Of a stretch of DNA of 10,440 nucleotides, positions 5,152-10,440 are shown piece after piece (the stretch's first letter is position 1; each line of letters opens with the position of its first letter). Made by a program: the position numbers and the translations under genes. The stretch spans positions 1 to 10,440 of the forward strand of contig VBEI01000084.1 in the NCBI GenBank assembly GCA_005882715.1. The letters run 5' to 3'. This stretch comes from Chloroflexota bacterium. Lineage in GTDB: Bacteria > Chloroflexota > Dehalococcoidia > SM23-28-2 > RBG-16-64-32. The notes under the pieces were generated by a model. That model worked only from the letters and a program-made list of their open reading frames with translations. It did no database searches and had not been told where the DNA came from.

Positions 5152-7815
5152 TTACATTCGTACGATATCGACGTTGGCTGTTGGGGCATCGGCGTCGAAC
5201 AAGGCGGCGACGGCCGCGCCGTCATAGTAGAGCGGCACATGCGCAGTCCTGGGCGCAACCGCATTCGTGACGTGCGCTTTCAGGCGCAACTCACCTCCGC
5301 CGTTCCGGAGAAGGACTGAGTCGCCTTGAGCCACGCCGAGAGATGTAGCATCGGCCGGGTTGAGCGCGACATGCTCCTCACGATGAAGCTTGTCTGCGTC
5401 CGGAGAGTGGATAGCGGCGCCTTCGTAGCTCGTGTAGAGACTCCGAGTAGCGGTGAGGCGAAAGCCCCCGCCGTTCCGGCTGGTAACGGGCGCGACCGCT
5501 TGCCTTTCCGCCTTTGTCGGTCCGAGGCCGTCAAGGTGCTGCTGAGCTCCCGAATCCATCTCCCGGTAACTAGCCTTCGCGTAGAGCGGAATGACCTGCG
5601 TCATTTCCTCCATGATTTCCGCAGCGCTCTGGTAATGAATGCGGATCTCGCCTTGGTTCAGGCGATCCGCCAACCGTGCACCGAACTCAGAGAGAATGCG
5701 CCACCCTTGCCGTGCCTCACCATGCGGCGAGGCGGCGGCATGGAGACGCAGCACGCGGCGGTCGGCGCTCGTCGTGGTGCCTTCCTTCCCCCAGGGTGAT
5801 ACGTCTGGAAGGACTACATGGCCCAGCTGAGCGGTGTCTGTGGGAAGCGAGTCGATCACTACCAGGAGGTCCAGCGCCTCGAGCGCTCCGCGCACCCGCG
5901 ATCGGCCTGGCGCCAGCATCAGCGGATTGTCGTTCATGACGACAAGCGCCTTAAGCTTGGGGTCCGCCGTCATATCCTCGAACGTCAGGCCTGCTGGAGA
6001 AGGGACGGGCGCGCCCCAGAGCTGCTCCATTTCTGCGCGCGCGGCCTCATCGCCGACCTGCCGGTAGCCCGGCAGCAGGTCCGGCGAGCCGCCCGTGTCG
6101 CGCATGCCCCAGACGTTCGCCTCCTGGGGGAGCACGAAGAGGCCCTCCGGGGCGTTCTCGCCGGCGCAGGTGACAGCGATGTTGGCCAGGATCGCGGTGA
6201 CGTCCCGTGCATGTTGCGCACCGTAATGGACGGGCGCGTACACGATGGACAGAGGGTGAGCGTTTTCCTCTCGATCGGCGACGGCGCGCAGGATCCCGAG
6301 GGCCTCCTGGAGCGCGCCATCAGGGGACGACATACCTGAAGGTCCAGCGTCCCCTGCCCGCTCGGGTGAAGCTGTGGCGCTGAGGGCGGCGTCGAGCGCG
6401 GCTAGAACGGCGGTACCCTCCCCCGGCTTCGGCTGGATCCACACCTCGGCGAAGTCGTTAACCTCGCCCCACATCGGGCTCACGACGACGACTTTGGCAC
6501 CGTTGTACGCCGCGGCGTCTTTGATGCGCAGGGCCGCCACGTTGTGACTCGATTCCAGGTCCCGGGCGACAACGAGGATCGTTTTTGACTTCGCTAGGCG
6601 TGTCATGTCCGCGGGCAGGACTTCGCTGCCGAAGGCCGCGCGGAGTGCATCGCAGGCGGCTCGGGGGACAGGGCCGGCGCTGGAATCGACACTGTTGGTG
6701 CCAACGATTGCGCGGGCGATCTTGCTCACGAGATAGTTCTCTTCGTTCGTCGCAAGCGGCGAGGCGAGGAAGCCGATTGCTCCCGGGCCGTGCTCCTCGC
6801 GGATCTGCGAGAGACGCGCTACGGCGAACTCGAGCGCTTCATCCCAGCTGGCAGCGTCTTGCCCGCCGTTGCGGCGAATCAGCGGCGTCTGGAGGCGCTG
6901 GGTGTTCTTCACGGCGTCATAGTGGAAGCGGCCGCGCACGCACAGCTGATCGCGGCTCACGGGGTTGGCCATGGTGTCCGGCCGGACGATCACGCCGCGG
7001 CCACGCTTCGTGCCCAGCGAGATCGAGCAGCCGACGGAGCATTGGGTGCAGGTCGTGGCCACCCAGCGTTCGGTCTGAGTCGCGCCCCACTTGTTTGGAT
7101 GCTCCATCAGCGTCGCAGTAGGGCAGACGTCGATACAGGCGCCGCAGAAATCGCAGTTCGATTCGTGGACGGCGCCGCCCTGGCCGAACTCGATGCGGGT
7201 GCTATACCCGCGGCCGGCGAGTGTGATGGCGCCCGTATGACGAAGCTCGTCGCAGGCGCGAACGCAGCGGGTGCAAATGATGCACATTTGCGGGTCGAAC
7301 TCGAGGAACGGGTTCGCCTGGTCGGGCGGCGGCTGGGGTGTGGTGTAGTAGGTCCGCGTGTCGCCGTCCCACGGTTCATAACCGGCCATCTCAAGCATCT
7401 CGCACGTCGTTTGCAGTTCGCAACGGTAGTTCTTCGAGCAAGTGAGGCAGCGATGCGTGACAACATCGTCACGGAGGCAGGTGTCGCCCGGCTTGCACTT
7501 CACCACGCGATGGCAGGTCAGGCAGCGGTCGGAGTGGTACGAAAGGATCAGCGAGAGCACTGCCTGTCGCGTTGACGTGAGACTGGGCGTCTCGGTGCGG
7601 ACGATCATCCCGTCCTCGATGCGCGCCGTACAGGATAGCGGGAAGCCGCGTTGGCCCTCGATCTCGACGATGCACGTACGGCAGCCGGCATACGGCGGCC
7701 GGCCGTCGATGTAACAGAGGTTGGAGATGAAGGTGCCGCTGTTCTTGATCACCTCGACGAGCGGAGCGCCGTCAGGCGCTTCGAGTTCGCGGCCGTCGAG
7801 AGATATTTTCGCCAT
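5152..7815 (-). CDS. NuoG/formate-dehydrogenase-alpha-like iron-sulfur molybdopterin-fold oxidoreductase
   Basis: Predicted 887-residue protein. Residues 1-75 form a [2Fe-2S] domain (Cys34, 45, 48, 62). Next come two successive His/Cys cluster motifs with identical spacing (His94, Cys98, 101, 107, 113; then His121, Cys123, 126, 132, 138). Two ferredoxin-type [4Fe-4S] sites follow (Cys178-188 and Cys221-231), then the [4Fe-4S] site of the molybdopterin domain (Cys256, 259, 263, 292). The molybdopterin-fold body (300-750) and a C-terminal dinucleotide-binding domain (about 785-887) are complete. Where formate dehydrogenases carry catalytic Cys/Sec, my hand alignment (VDSSAGPVPR, 376-385) puts Val383. 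The protein therefore resembles NuoG, passing electrons along Fe-S clusters, rather than an active formate dehydrogenase. It starts 3 bases after the NuoI-like gene. An insertion rich in Ala/Ser/Gly lies near residue 480. The exact partner complex is unknown. Confidence 0.85.
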   Translation of the reverse strand: MAKISLDGRELEAPDGAPLVEVIKNSGTFISNLCYIDGRPPYAGCRTCIVEIEGQRGFPLSCTARIEDGMIVRTETPSLTSTRQAVLSLILSYHSDRCLTCHRVVKCKPGDTCLRDDVVTHRCLTCSKNYRCELQTTCEMLEMAGYEPWDGDTRTYYTTPQPPPDQANPFLEFDPQMCIICTRCVRACDELRHTGAITLAGRGYSTRIEFGQGGAVHESNCDFCGACIDVCPTATLMEHPNKWGATQTERWVATTCTQCSVGCSISLGTKRGRGVIVRPDTMANPVSRDQLCVRGRFHYDAVKNTQRLQTPLIRRNGGQDAASWDEALEFAVARLSQIREEHGPGAIGFLASPLATNEENYLVSKIARAIVGTNSVDSSAGPVPRAACDALRAAFGSEVLPADMTRLAKSKTILVVARDLESSHNVAALRIKDAAAYNGAKVVVVSPMWGEVNDFAEVWIQPKPGEGTAVLAALDAALSATASPERAGDAGPSGMSSPDGALQEALGILRAVADREENAHPLSIVYAPVHYGAQHARDVTAILANIAVTCAGENAPEGLFVLPQEANVWGMRDTGGSPDLLPGYRQVGDEAARAEMEQLWGAPVPSPAGLTFEDMTADPKLKALVVMNDNPLMLAPGRSRVRGALEALDLLVVIDSLPTDTAQLGHVVLPDVSPWGKEGTTTSADRRVLRLHAAASPHGEARQGWRILSEFGARLADRLNQGEIRIHYQSAAEIMEEMTQVIPLYAKASYREMDSGAQQHLDGLGPTKAERQAVAPVTSRNGGGFRLTATRSLYTSYEGAAIHSPDADKLHREEHVALNPADATSLGVAQGDSVLLRNGGGELRLKAHVTNAVAPRTAHVPLYYDGAAVAALFDADAPTANVDIVRM

Positions 7816-7818
7816 AAA

Positions 7819-8319
7819 TTAGCGGGTGCGGTCGCGTTCGGCAGGCTTCCCAATGTGCAGAGGGATCTCCTCCGGGTACGGCGCCTTCTTGCCGTTCGGA
7901 TAGGCGTGATCGTGCGTGCGCAGGTGCTCCTGGGCCATTTTCGTGAGTGCGTGCTTGTCGCGATAGAGCTCGTTGAAATCGTATGCCGCGTCGTCGAGCG
8001 GGCCGCCCGCCTGAATCGCCTCGTAGGGACAGGCCTCGACGCAGAGGGCGCAGTACATGCAGAGGCGAAAGTCGATCTCGTAGCGGTCGATGTTGAGGGC
8101 GCCGTCTTCGCGGGGTGACGTCTGGACGAGGATGCAGCCGTCCGGGCAGGCTTGAGCGCACGTCGAGCAGCCGGTGCATCGCTCCTCGAACCAAAGGAGG
8201 TTCGTGCGCGCGTCGACGGGGATCGGGCGGATTTCTTCGGGGTACTGTGTGGTGAAAGGGCGCCGCACGAGGTAGCGCAGCGTAACCATTAGCCCTTTGG
8301 CGATGCCGCGTCCGAACAA
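7819..8319 (-). CDS. NuoI-like 2x[4Fe-4S] ferredoxin subunit
   Basis: Predicted 166-residue NuoI-family protein. The N-terminal FGRGIAKGLMVTLRYL and RRPFTTQYPEE segments match the amphipathic membrane-contacting start of NuoI. Two [4Fe-4S] motifs follow: Cys48, 51, 54, 58 with Pro59, and Cys87, 90, 93, 97 with Pro98. A third cysteine-type residue, Cys62, is extra. The C-terminal part with DFNELYRDKHALTKM resembles NuoI tails. It would relay electrons between the NuoG-like partner encoded 3 bases downstream and a membrane or quinone-linked module. The start is TTG 8319, supported by GGAGGA five bases upstream; ATG 8286 (Met11) would remove the conserved N-terminus. No other complex I genes are in the window. 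Confidence 0.88.
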   Translation of the reverse strand: MFGRGIAKGLMVTLRYLVRRPFTTQYPEEIRPIPVDARTNLLWFEERCTGCSTCAQACPDGCILVQTSPREDGALNIDRYEIDFRLCMYCALCVEACPYEAIQAGGPLDDAAYDFNELYRDKHALTKMAQEHLRTHDHAYPNGKKAPYPEEIPLHIGKPAERDRTR

Positions 8320-8324
8320 TGGCG

Positions 8325-8330
8325 TCCTCC
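8325..8330 (-). promoter_or_regulatory. Shine-Dalgarno site fixing the TTG start of the NuoI-like gene
   Basis: On the minus strand GGAGGA occupies 8330-8325 with a 5-base spacer to TTG at 8319. This decides in favour of TTG over the internal ATG at 8286, which has no comparable site. Confidence 0.65.
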
Positions 8331-8340
8331 GTCCGCCCCT

Positions 8341-8368
8341 ATACTACGTCAGTTACCTCATTGGTGAA
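8341..8368 (-). promoter_or_regulatory. Candidate housekeeping promoter of the NuoI-NuoG-like operon
   Basis: On the minus strand TTCACC (8368-8363, four of six matches to TTGACA) is followed after 16 bases by TAGTAT (8346-8341, four of six matches to TATAAT). This lies about 20 bases before the TTG start and just ahead of the Shine-Dalgarno site. It sits in the 122-base gap downstream of sodN. I see no strong terminator for sodN in that gap, so partial read-through from sodN is possible. Confidence 0.45.
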
Positions 8369-8441
8369 AGAAATCACGATGTGAAGGCGGCGCGTCGACG
8401 AGTGGCACGCCGACCCGCCCTACCGTCGGGCCGAACCGCAG

Positions 8442-8948
8442 CTAGTTGGCGGGCACGACGTATTCGCCGCCGGCGGCCTGGTTTGACGGCTGGCGCTTCG
8501 TCTCGATGCCCTTCGCCTTCCAGAACGCCTCAGCGAACTGCTGCGTCAGGTTCAGTAACTCGTTCGCAGCGTCCACGTCGATGTTCTGGCGAGCCTTGGA
8601 GGCCGTCTTCATGATGCCGTCGGTCAGTTCGCCGATGTTGGGAGGGCTGTTGTCCGGCTTGAAGAAGTCGCCGCGAATGATGCGGGTCTCCCTCTTGACG
8701 ATCTCCGCGTGCTCTTCCTTGACCTGTGTGTAGCGGACGAGCGCGTGCATGTACTTGTCGCGGTCGGCCTTCTCCATCGAGGCGGGCGGTGCGAGATCGT
8801 TGATCAGCTGGTTCATCCGAATGACACTGAGTGCCGCCAGCTGCATGAGGTGTGGGTCGTAGATGCCGCAGGGGATGTCGCAGTGGGCGGACGCTTCTGT
8901 GGCGGGCAGGATGCGGTTGAGCAGGGCGAAAGTGCGGTTGACGAGCAT
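8442..8948 (-). CDS. sodN: Nickel superoxide dismutase precursor (SodN)
   Basis: Converts superoxide to hydrogen peroxide and oxygen at a nickel centre. The predicted precursor has 168 residues: a 21-residue propeptide ending ATEASA, then the diagnostic nickel hook HCDIPCGIYDP. His22, Cys23 and Cys27 are residues 1, 2 and 6 of the mature enzyme, and Tyr30 is the conserved active-site tyrosine (mature residue 9). The rest is the expected helical bundle, including RGDFFKPDNSPP and a final helix ending AEAFWKAKG. The free amino group of His22 must be exposed by cleavage, and the protease gene sodX lies divergently 50 bases away. A tail of about 25 polar residues (IETKRQ to VVPAN) extends beyond the end of the shorter Streptomyces-type enzyme as I recall it. 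ATG 8948 has a near-perfect Shine-Dalgarno site. Identification is firm from the hook. Confidence 0.95.
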   Translation of the reverse strand: MLVNRTFALLNRILPATEASAHCDIPCGIYDPHLMQLAALSVIRMNQLINDLAPPASMEKADRDKYMHALVRYTQVKEEHAEIVKRETRIIRGDFFKPDNSPPNIGELTDGIMKTASKARQNIDVDAANELLNLTQQFAEAFWKAKGIETKRQPSNQAAGGEYVVPAN

Positions 8949-8998
8949 TGGGGCGACCTCCTTCTGAAATTACCCGCTAGAATTTACTACACGTCGCG
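8949..8998. promoter_or_regulatory. sodN/sodX divergent control region
   Basis: The 50-base gap between divergent sodN and sodX must hold both promoters. On the plus strand TAGAAT (8978-8983) lies 15 bases before the sodX ATG, which has no Shine-Dalgarno site. The segment TAGAATTTACTA (8978-8989) is AT-rich and imperfectly palindromic, so it could serve as a -10 element for both directions or as an operator. No match to a known nickel-regulator box was evident by eye. Confidence 0.4.
8956..8965 (-). promoter_or_regulatory. Near-perfect Shine-Dalgarno site of sodN
   Basis: On the minus strand AGAAGGAGGT (8965-8956) is complementary to the 16S rRNA tail over nearly its whole length, with a 7-base spacer to ATG 8948. 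It is the strongest ribosome binding site at a gene start in the window and suggests high SodN expression, in contrast to the apparent lack of one before sodX. Confidence 0.75.
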
Positions 8999-9421
8999 AT
9001 GAGCCGAAAGACCGCCCGCTCCCTTGTCAGGCTCGCCGTAGCCGCGCTGGGTCTCTTCCCGTTGCTGGCGTTCCTGGCCGGTAGACGCGTGATCGTGAGC
9101 GGAGAGAGCATGCTGCCAACGCTTCGGCCCGGCGAGCGAGTGCTCTTCGACCGCCTCGCATATGTAATCGAGCGACCGCGGCGCGGCGACGTCGTGCTCG
9201 CCCGACACCCGTCGCGTCCTGGGTTACAGATGATCAAGCGCGTGGCGGGCGGCGGCCCCAACGAATACGTTCTGCTCGGGGACAACCCCGCCGGGAGTAC
9301 CGATAGCCGGACACTCGGCCCGTTCCGGCGTAGCGACATCGTGGCGAGAGCGTGGGTAGTGTACTGGCCGGTGGAGCGGTTTCGGGTAATCAAACGGCGC
9401 ATTGAAACGCTCGGTACGTAG
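8999..9421 (+). CDS. sodX: Nickel-SOD maturation protease (S26 signal-peptidase family, SodX)
   Basis: Predicted 140-residue membrane-anchored S26 serine protease. Residues about 9-27 form one hydrophobic segment. The catalytic serine motif SGESMLPTL contains Ser37, the general-base lysine is Lys80 in MIKRV, and the family's GDN box is GDNPAGSTDSR (94-104). This short architecture is that of the proteases annotated as nickel-type SOD maturation proteases. Its divergent position next to sodN makes removal of the SodN propeptide before His22 the likely job. It is much smaller than a general leader peptidase. The start at ATG 8999 lacks a Shine-Dalgarno site. The gene converges on the selenoprotein-like gene, with a structured 93-base gap between their stops. 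Confidence 0.9.
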   Translation: MSRKTARSLVRLAVAALGLFPLLAFLAGRRVIVSGESMLPTLRPGERVLFDRLAYVIERPRRGDVVLARHPSRPGLQMIKRVAGGGPNEYVLLGDNPAGSTDSRTLGPFRRSDIVARAWVVYWPVERFRVIKRRIETLGT

Positions 9422-9422
9422 T

Positions 9423-9514
9423 GGCGCAGCACACGCCGAGCGCGGCACGTTGCGGCGATATCGACGACACAAAACTCAGGAGGGATGCCATCCCTCGAGC
9501 ACGTGTGCTGCGCC
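9423..9514. repeat. Perfect 13-bp inverted repeat enclosing a second hairpin, between convergent stops
   Basis: GGCGCAGCACACG (9423-9435) and CGTGTGCTGCGCC (9502-9514) are perfect reverse complements. They lie just inside the stop codons of sodX (9419-9421) and the selenoprotein-like gene (9517-9515). Inside, GAGGGATG/CATCCCTC (9480-9496) forms a second tight hairpin. The structure is symmetric for both transcripts, so a bidirectional terminator or RNA-end protector is the simplest reading. No T-run follows, and a structured small RNA cannot be excluded. Confidence 0.7.
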
Positions 9515-10027
9515 CTACACGCCGCTCTCGGCCAACATCGCGGCAATTCGCCGTTGCCACTCGTCCGAATCGAAGCGAGGCGCGTGTTCCACCGCGAGCT
9601 GGTGCATCCAGAAGTCTGGCTGCGCGATATCGCGATTGCCACGCCGATAAGCGAGGTAGACATCCCAGGCGAACGGCGACTCGTCGCCGGGGGCGCCACT
9701 GGGCCTCTTGTCGATCGCGAGCGTCATCGCCATTCGTCTCGAAAAGTGGCGCCGCGAGTCCCAGTAGTGGGCCGCGCGCGGCGCGCTGAATCGATGGGCA
9801 GCCGCGAGGGCCGCATTCCTGTCGTCGGAAGGCAGCATAGGCACCCAGACGTAGTATGCACATAGATCTGCCGTAGGCATGGCTGCCAGGAGTTCCGCCC
9901 CCGCACCGACGGCGCCGGCCAGGCACATGTCTCAGGTGGGAGACGTCAGCAGCAGAATCCGAACGTGAGCGGAGGCGGTGTCGAAATAGTCGAGGAGTGG
10001 CTGATGGTCGGCTTCGATGGCACGCAT
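9515..10027 (-). CDS. Probable thioredoxin-like selenoprotein (TGA read as selenocysteine, Sec32-x-x-Cys35)
   Basis: A 170-codon frame with one in-frame TGA at 9934-9932. The start ATG overlaps the upstream cyclase stop as TGATG (10029-10025). Residues 1-31 end in HVRILLLTSPT, a typical thioredoxin-fold first strand. The TGA comes next, followed by Asp-Met-Cys and the helix LAGAVGAGAELLAAM, so the TGA falls exactly on the first position of a CxxC-like redox motif. Downstream are CAYYVWVPMLPSDD, APRAAHYWD, FAWDVYLAY and a C-terminal helix, which recall uncharacterised thioredoxin-like proteins. A hairpin of bacterial SECIS geometry starts just after the TGA. TGA is an ordinary stop for the HAD, sigma and cyclase genes here, so a global code change is unlikely. 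A conventional caller would begin at ATG 9928 and lose the strand and motif. The alternative is a nonsense-mutated pseudogene. Confidence 0.72.
9884..9934 (-). promoter_or_regulatory. Candidate bacterial SECIS element with its TGA codon
   Basis: Reading the minus strand from TGA (9934-9932), CCGGCGCC (9918-9911) pairs with GGTGCGGG (9907-9900) through seven pairs and one G-G mismatch. The closing loop is GTC (9910-9908), which begins 22 bases after the TGA with a G. TGCC/GGCA plus GG/CC (9925-9919 with 9890-9884) gives a possible outer stem. Published bacterial SECIS models expect an apical loop about 16-37 bases after UGA with a G among its first two bases; this fits. Folding was by eye. Confidence 0.55.
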
Positions 10028-10440
10028 CAGCCCTCTCGCCATCGTACTTCAAACACGCGCACGGGGTCCTCAAACCCCTTTAGTGCGTGGTCGCCGCGGT
10101 CGTTGAACAGAAAGCCCTTGCCCGCGACGAGCTGGCGCACGACGTCGGAGACGAGTATCTCTCCGCCATTGGCGCGAGCGGCGATCCGCGCTGCGACGAT
10201 GACGGCAGTGCCGAAGAGATCGCCGCGCCCGCCAGGGTCGTCTTCGGCGATCGGCTCGCCGGCGTTGAGGCCAATGCGGACGCGAATCGGCGTCTCGGAG
10301 CTTAGGAGCGCGAGGCTTTGCGCCCCTACGGCGGTTTCGGGTGCATCAAACGCCTTCTGGATAGCGACTGCGCATTCCAGTGCCTTGGTGGCGGAGCCGA
10401 AGGATGCCATGAAGCCGTCGCCCATCGTCTTGACCTCGCT
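10027..10440 (-). CDS. Class III adenylate/guanylate cyclase domain, C-terminal part (start outside window)
   Basis: The last 137 residues of a class III nucleotide cyclase domain, which forms a cyclic nucleotide from NTP as a head-to-tail dimer. Numbering from the window edge, KTMGDGF carries the second metal-binding Asp (Asp8). Next come VRIGLNAGEP, RGDLFGTAV (an Asp before the Phe-Gly, usual for ATP specificity) and AARIAARANGGEILVS. It closes with the GKGFLFNDRGDHALKGFEDPVRVFEVRW type of ending. In VIVAARI the usual transition-state Asn (VNxAxR) is replaced by Ile while the Arg is kept, so activity is uncertain. The N-terminal domains are not visible. Its TGA overlaps the ATG of the selenoprotein-like gene, which implies translational coupling. 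Confidence 0.88.
   Translation of the reverse strand, partial: SEVKTMGDGFMASFGSATKALECAVAIQKAFDAPETAVGAQSLALLSSETPIRVRIGLNAGEPIAEDDPGGRGDLFGTAVIVAARIAARANGGEILVSDVVRQLVAGKGFLFNDRGDHALKGFEDPVRVFEVRWREG

Noticed and set aside
6585..7575. Plus-strand open frames opposite the NuoG-like gene
   Set aside because: They are antisense shadows of a gene with complete cysteine motifs in high-GC DNA and show no recognisable domains.
8320..8441. Strong intrinsic terminator after sodN
   Set aside because: Only short 4-5 bp stems without a T-run could be found, for example CCGAC/GTCGG, so no terminator is annotated.
9515..9928. Separate 137-residue gene starting at ATG 9928
   Set aside because: The frame continues upstream through a single TGA into a thioredoxin-like strand and a TGATG start overlap, so 9928 is more likely a truncated call. 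It remains the fallback if the TGA is a real stop.
9932..9934. TGA recoded as tryptophan
   Set aside because: TGA ends the HAD, sigma and cyclase genes normally and Trp is encoded by TGG throughout, so a changed genetic code is not supported.
9390..10073. Long minus-strand open frame across the selenoprotein region
   Set aside because: It is in another frame, is Arg/Cys-rich, overlaps sodX and the cyclase end, and shows none of the folded-domain pattern seen in the 10027-9515 frame.

Overview
The window is about 10.4 kb of GC-rich, gene-dense bacterial DNA with thirteen protein genes on both strands and no gap longer than about 135 bases. I see no rRNA, tRNA, CRISPR array, insertion sequence or phage gene. 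The gene mix suggests an uncultured free-living bacterium, possibly a Chloroflexota (Dehalococcoidia-like) lineage. It includes an ECF sigma factor fused to a bifunctional-nuclease domain, a NuoI/NuoG-type iron-sulfur pair, a stand-alone Lon N-terminal domain, a DUF2007 protein and a nickel superoxide dismutase. This taxonomic guess is from memory of families and is only tentative.

Layout. Positions 1-999 (+) hold the 3' part of a rhodanese gene and a HAD phosphatase that starts with TTG. Positions 977-1825 (-) hold a stand-alone secretion/VirB11-type P-loop ATPase whose 3' end overlaps the HAD gene. Positions 1911-2921 (+) encode a zinc-dependent alcohol/polyol dehydrogenase. Positions 2971-4089 (+) encode the sigma-nuclease fusion, which has a strong internal ribosome binding site at the domain junction. 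Positions 5017-4125 (-) are a two-gene unit, DUF2007 protein then LonN-type protein. Positions 8319-5152 (-) are a two-gene operon: a NuoI-like ferredoxin, then an 887-residue NuoG/formate-dehydrogenase-like protein without the catalytic Cys/Sec. A promoter and Shine-Dalgarno site precede it.

Positions 8442-9421 hold a divergent pair, sodN (nickel superoxide dismutase, -) and sodX (its S26-family maturation protease, +). Positions 10440-9515 (-) hold the end of a class III nucleotide cyclase. It overlaps, as TGATG, a 170-codon thioredoxin-like gene interrupted by one in-frame TGA. That TGA sits exactly at the first position of a CxxC-type motif (Sec-Asp-Met-Cys) and is followed by a hairpin of bacterial SECIS geometry.

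The most interesting signal is this likely selenoprotein, which an ordinary gene caller would truncate to start at 9928. Next to it are the sodN/sodX maturation pair and a perfect 13-bp inverted repeat that fills the convergent gap between sodX and the selenoprotein gene. The right end of the window therefore looks like a redox and oxidative-stress neighbourhood.
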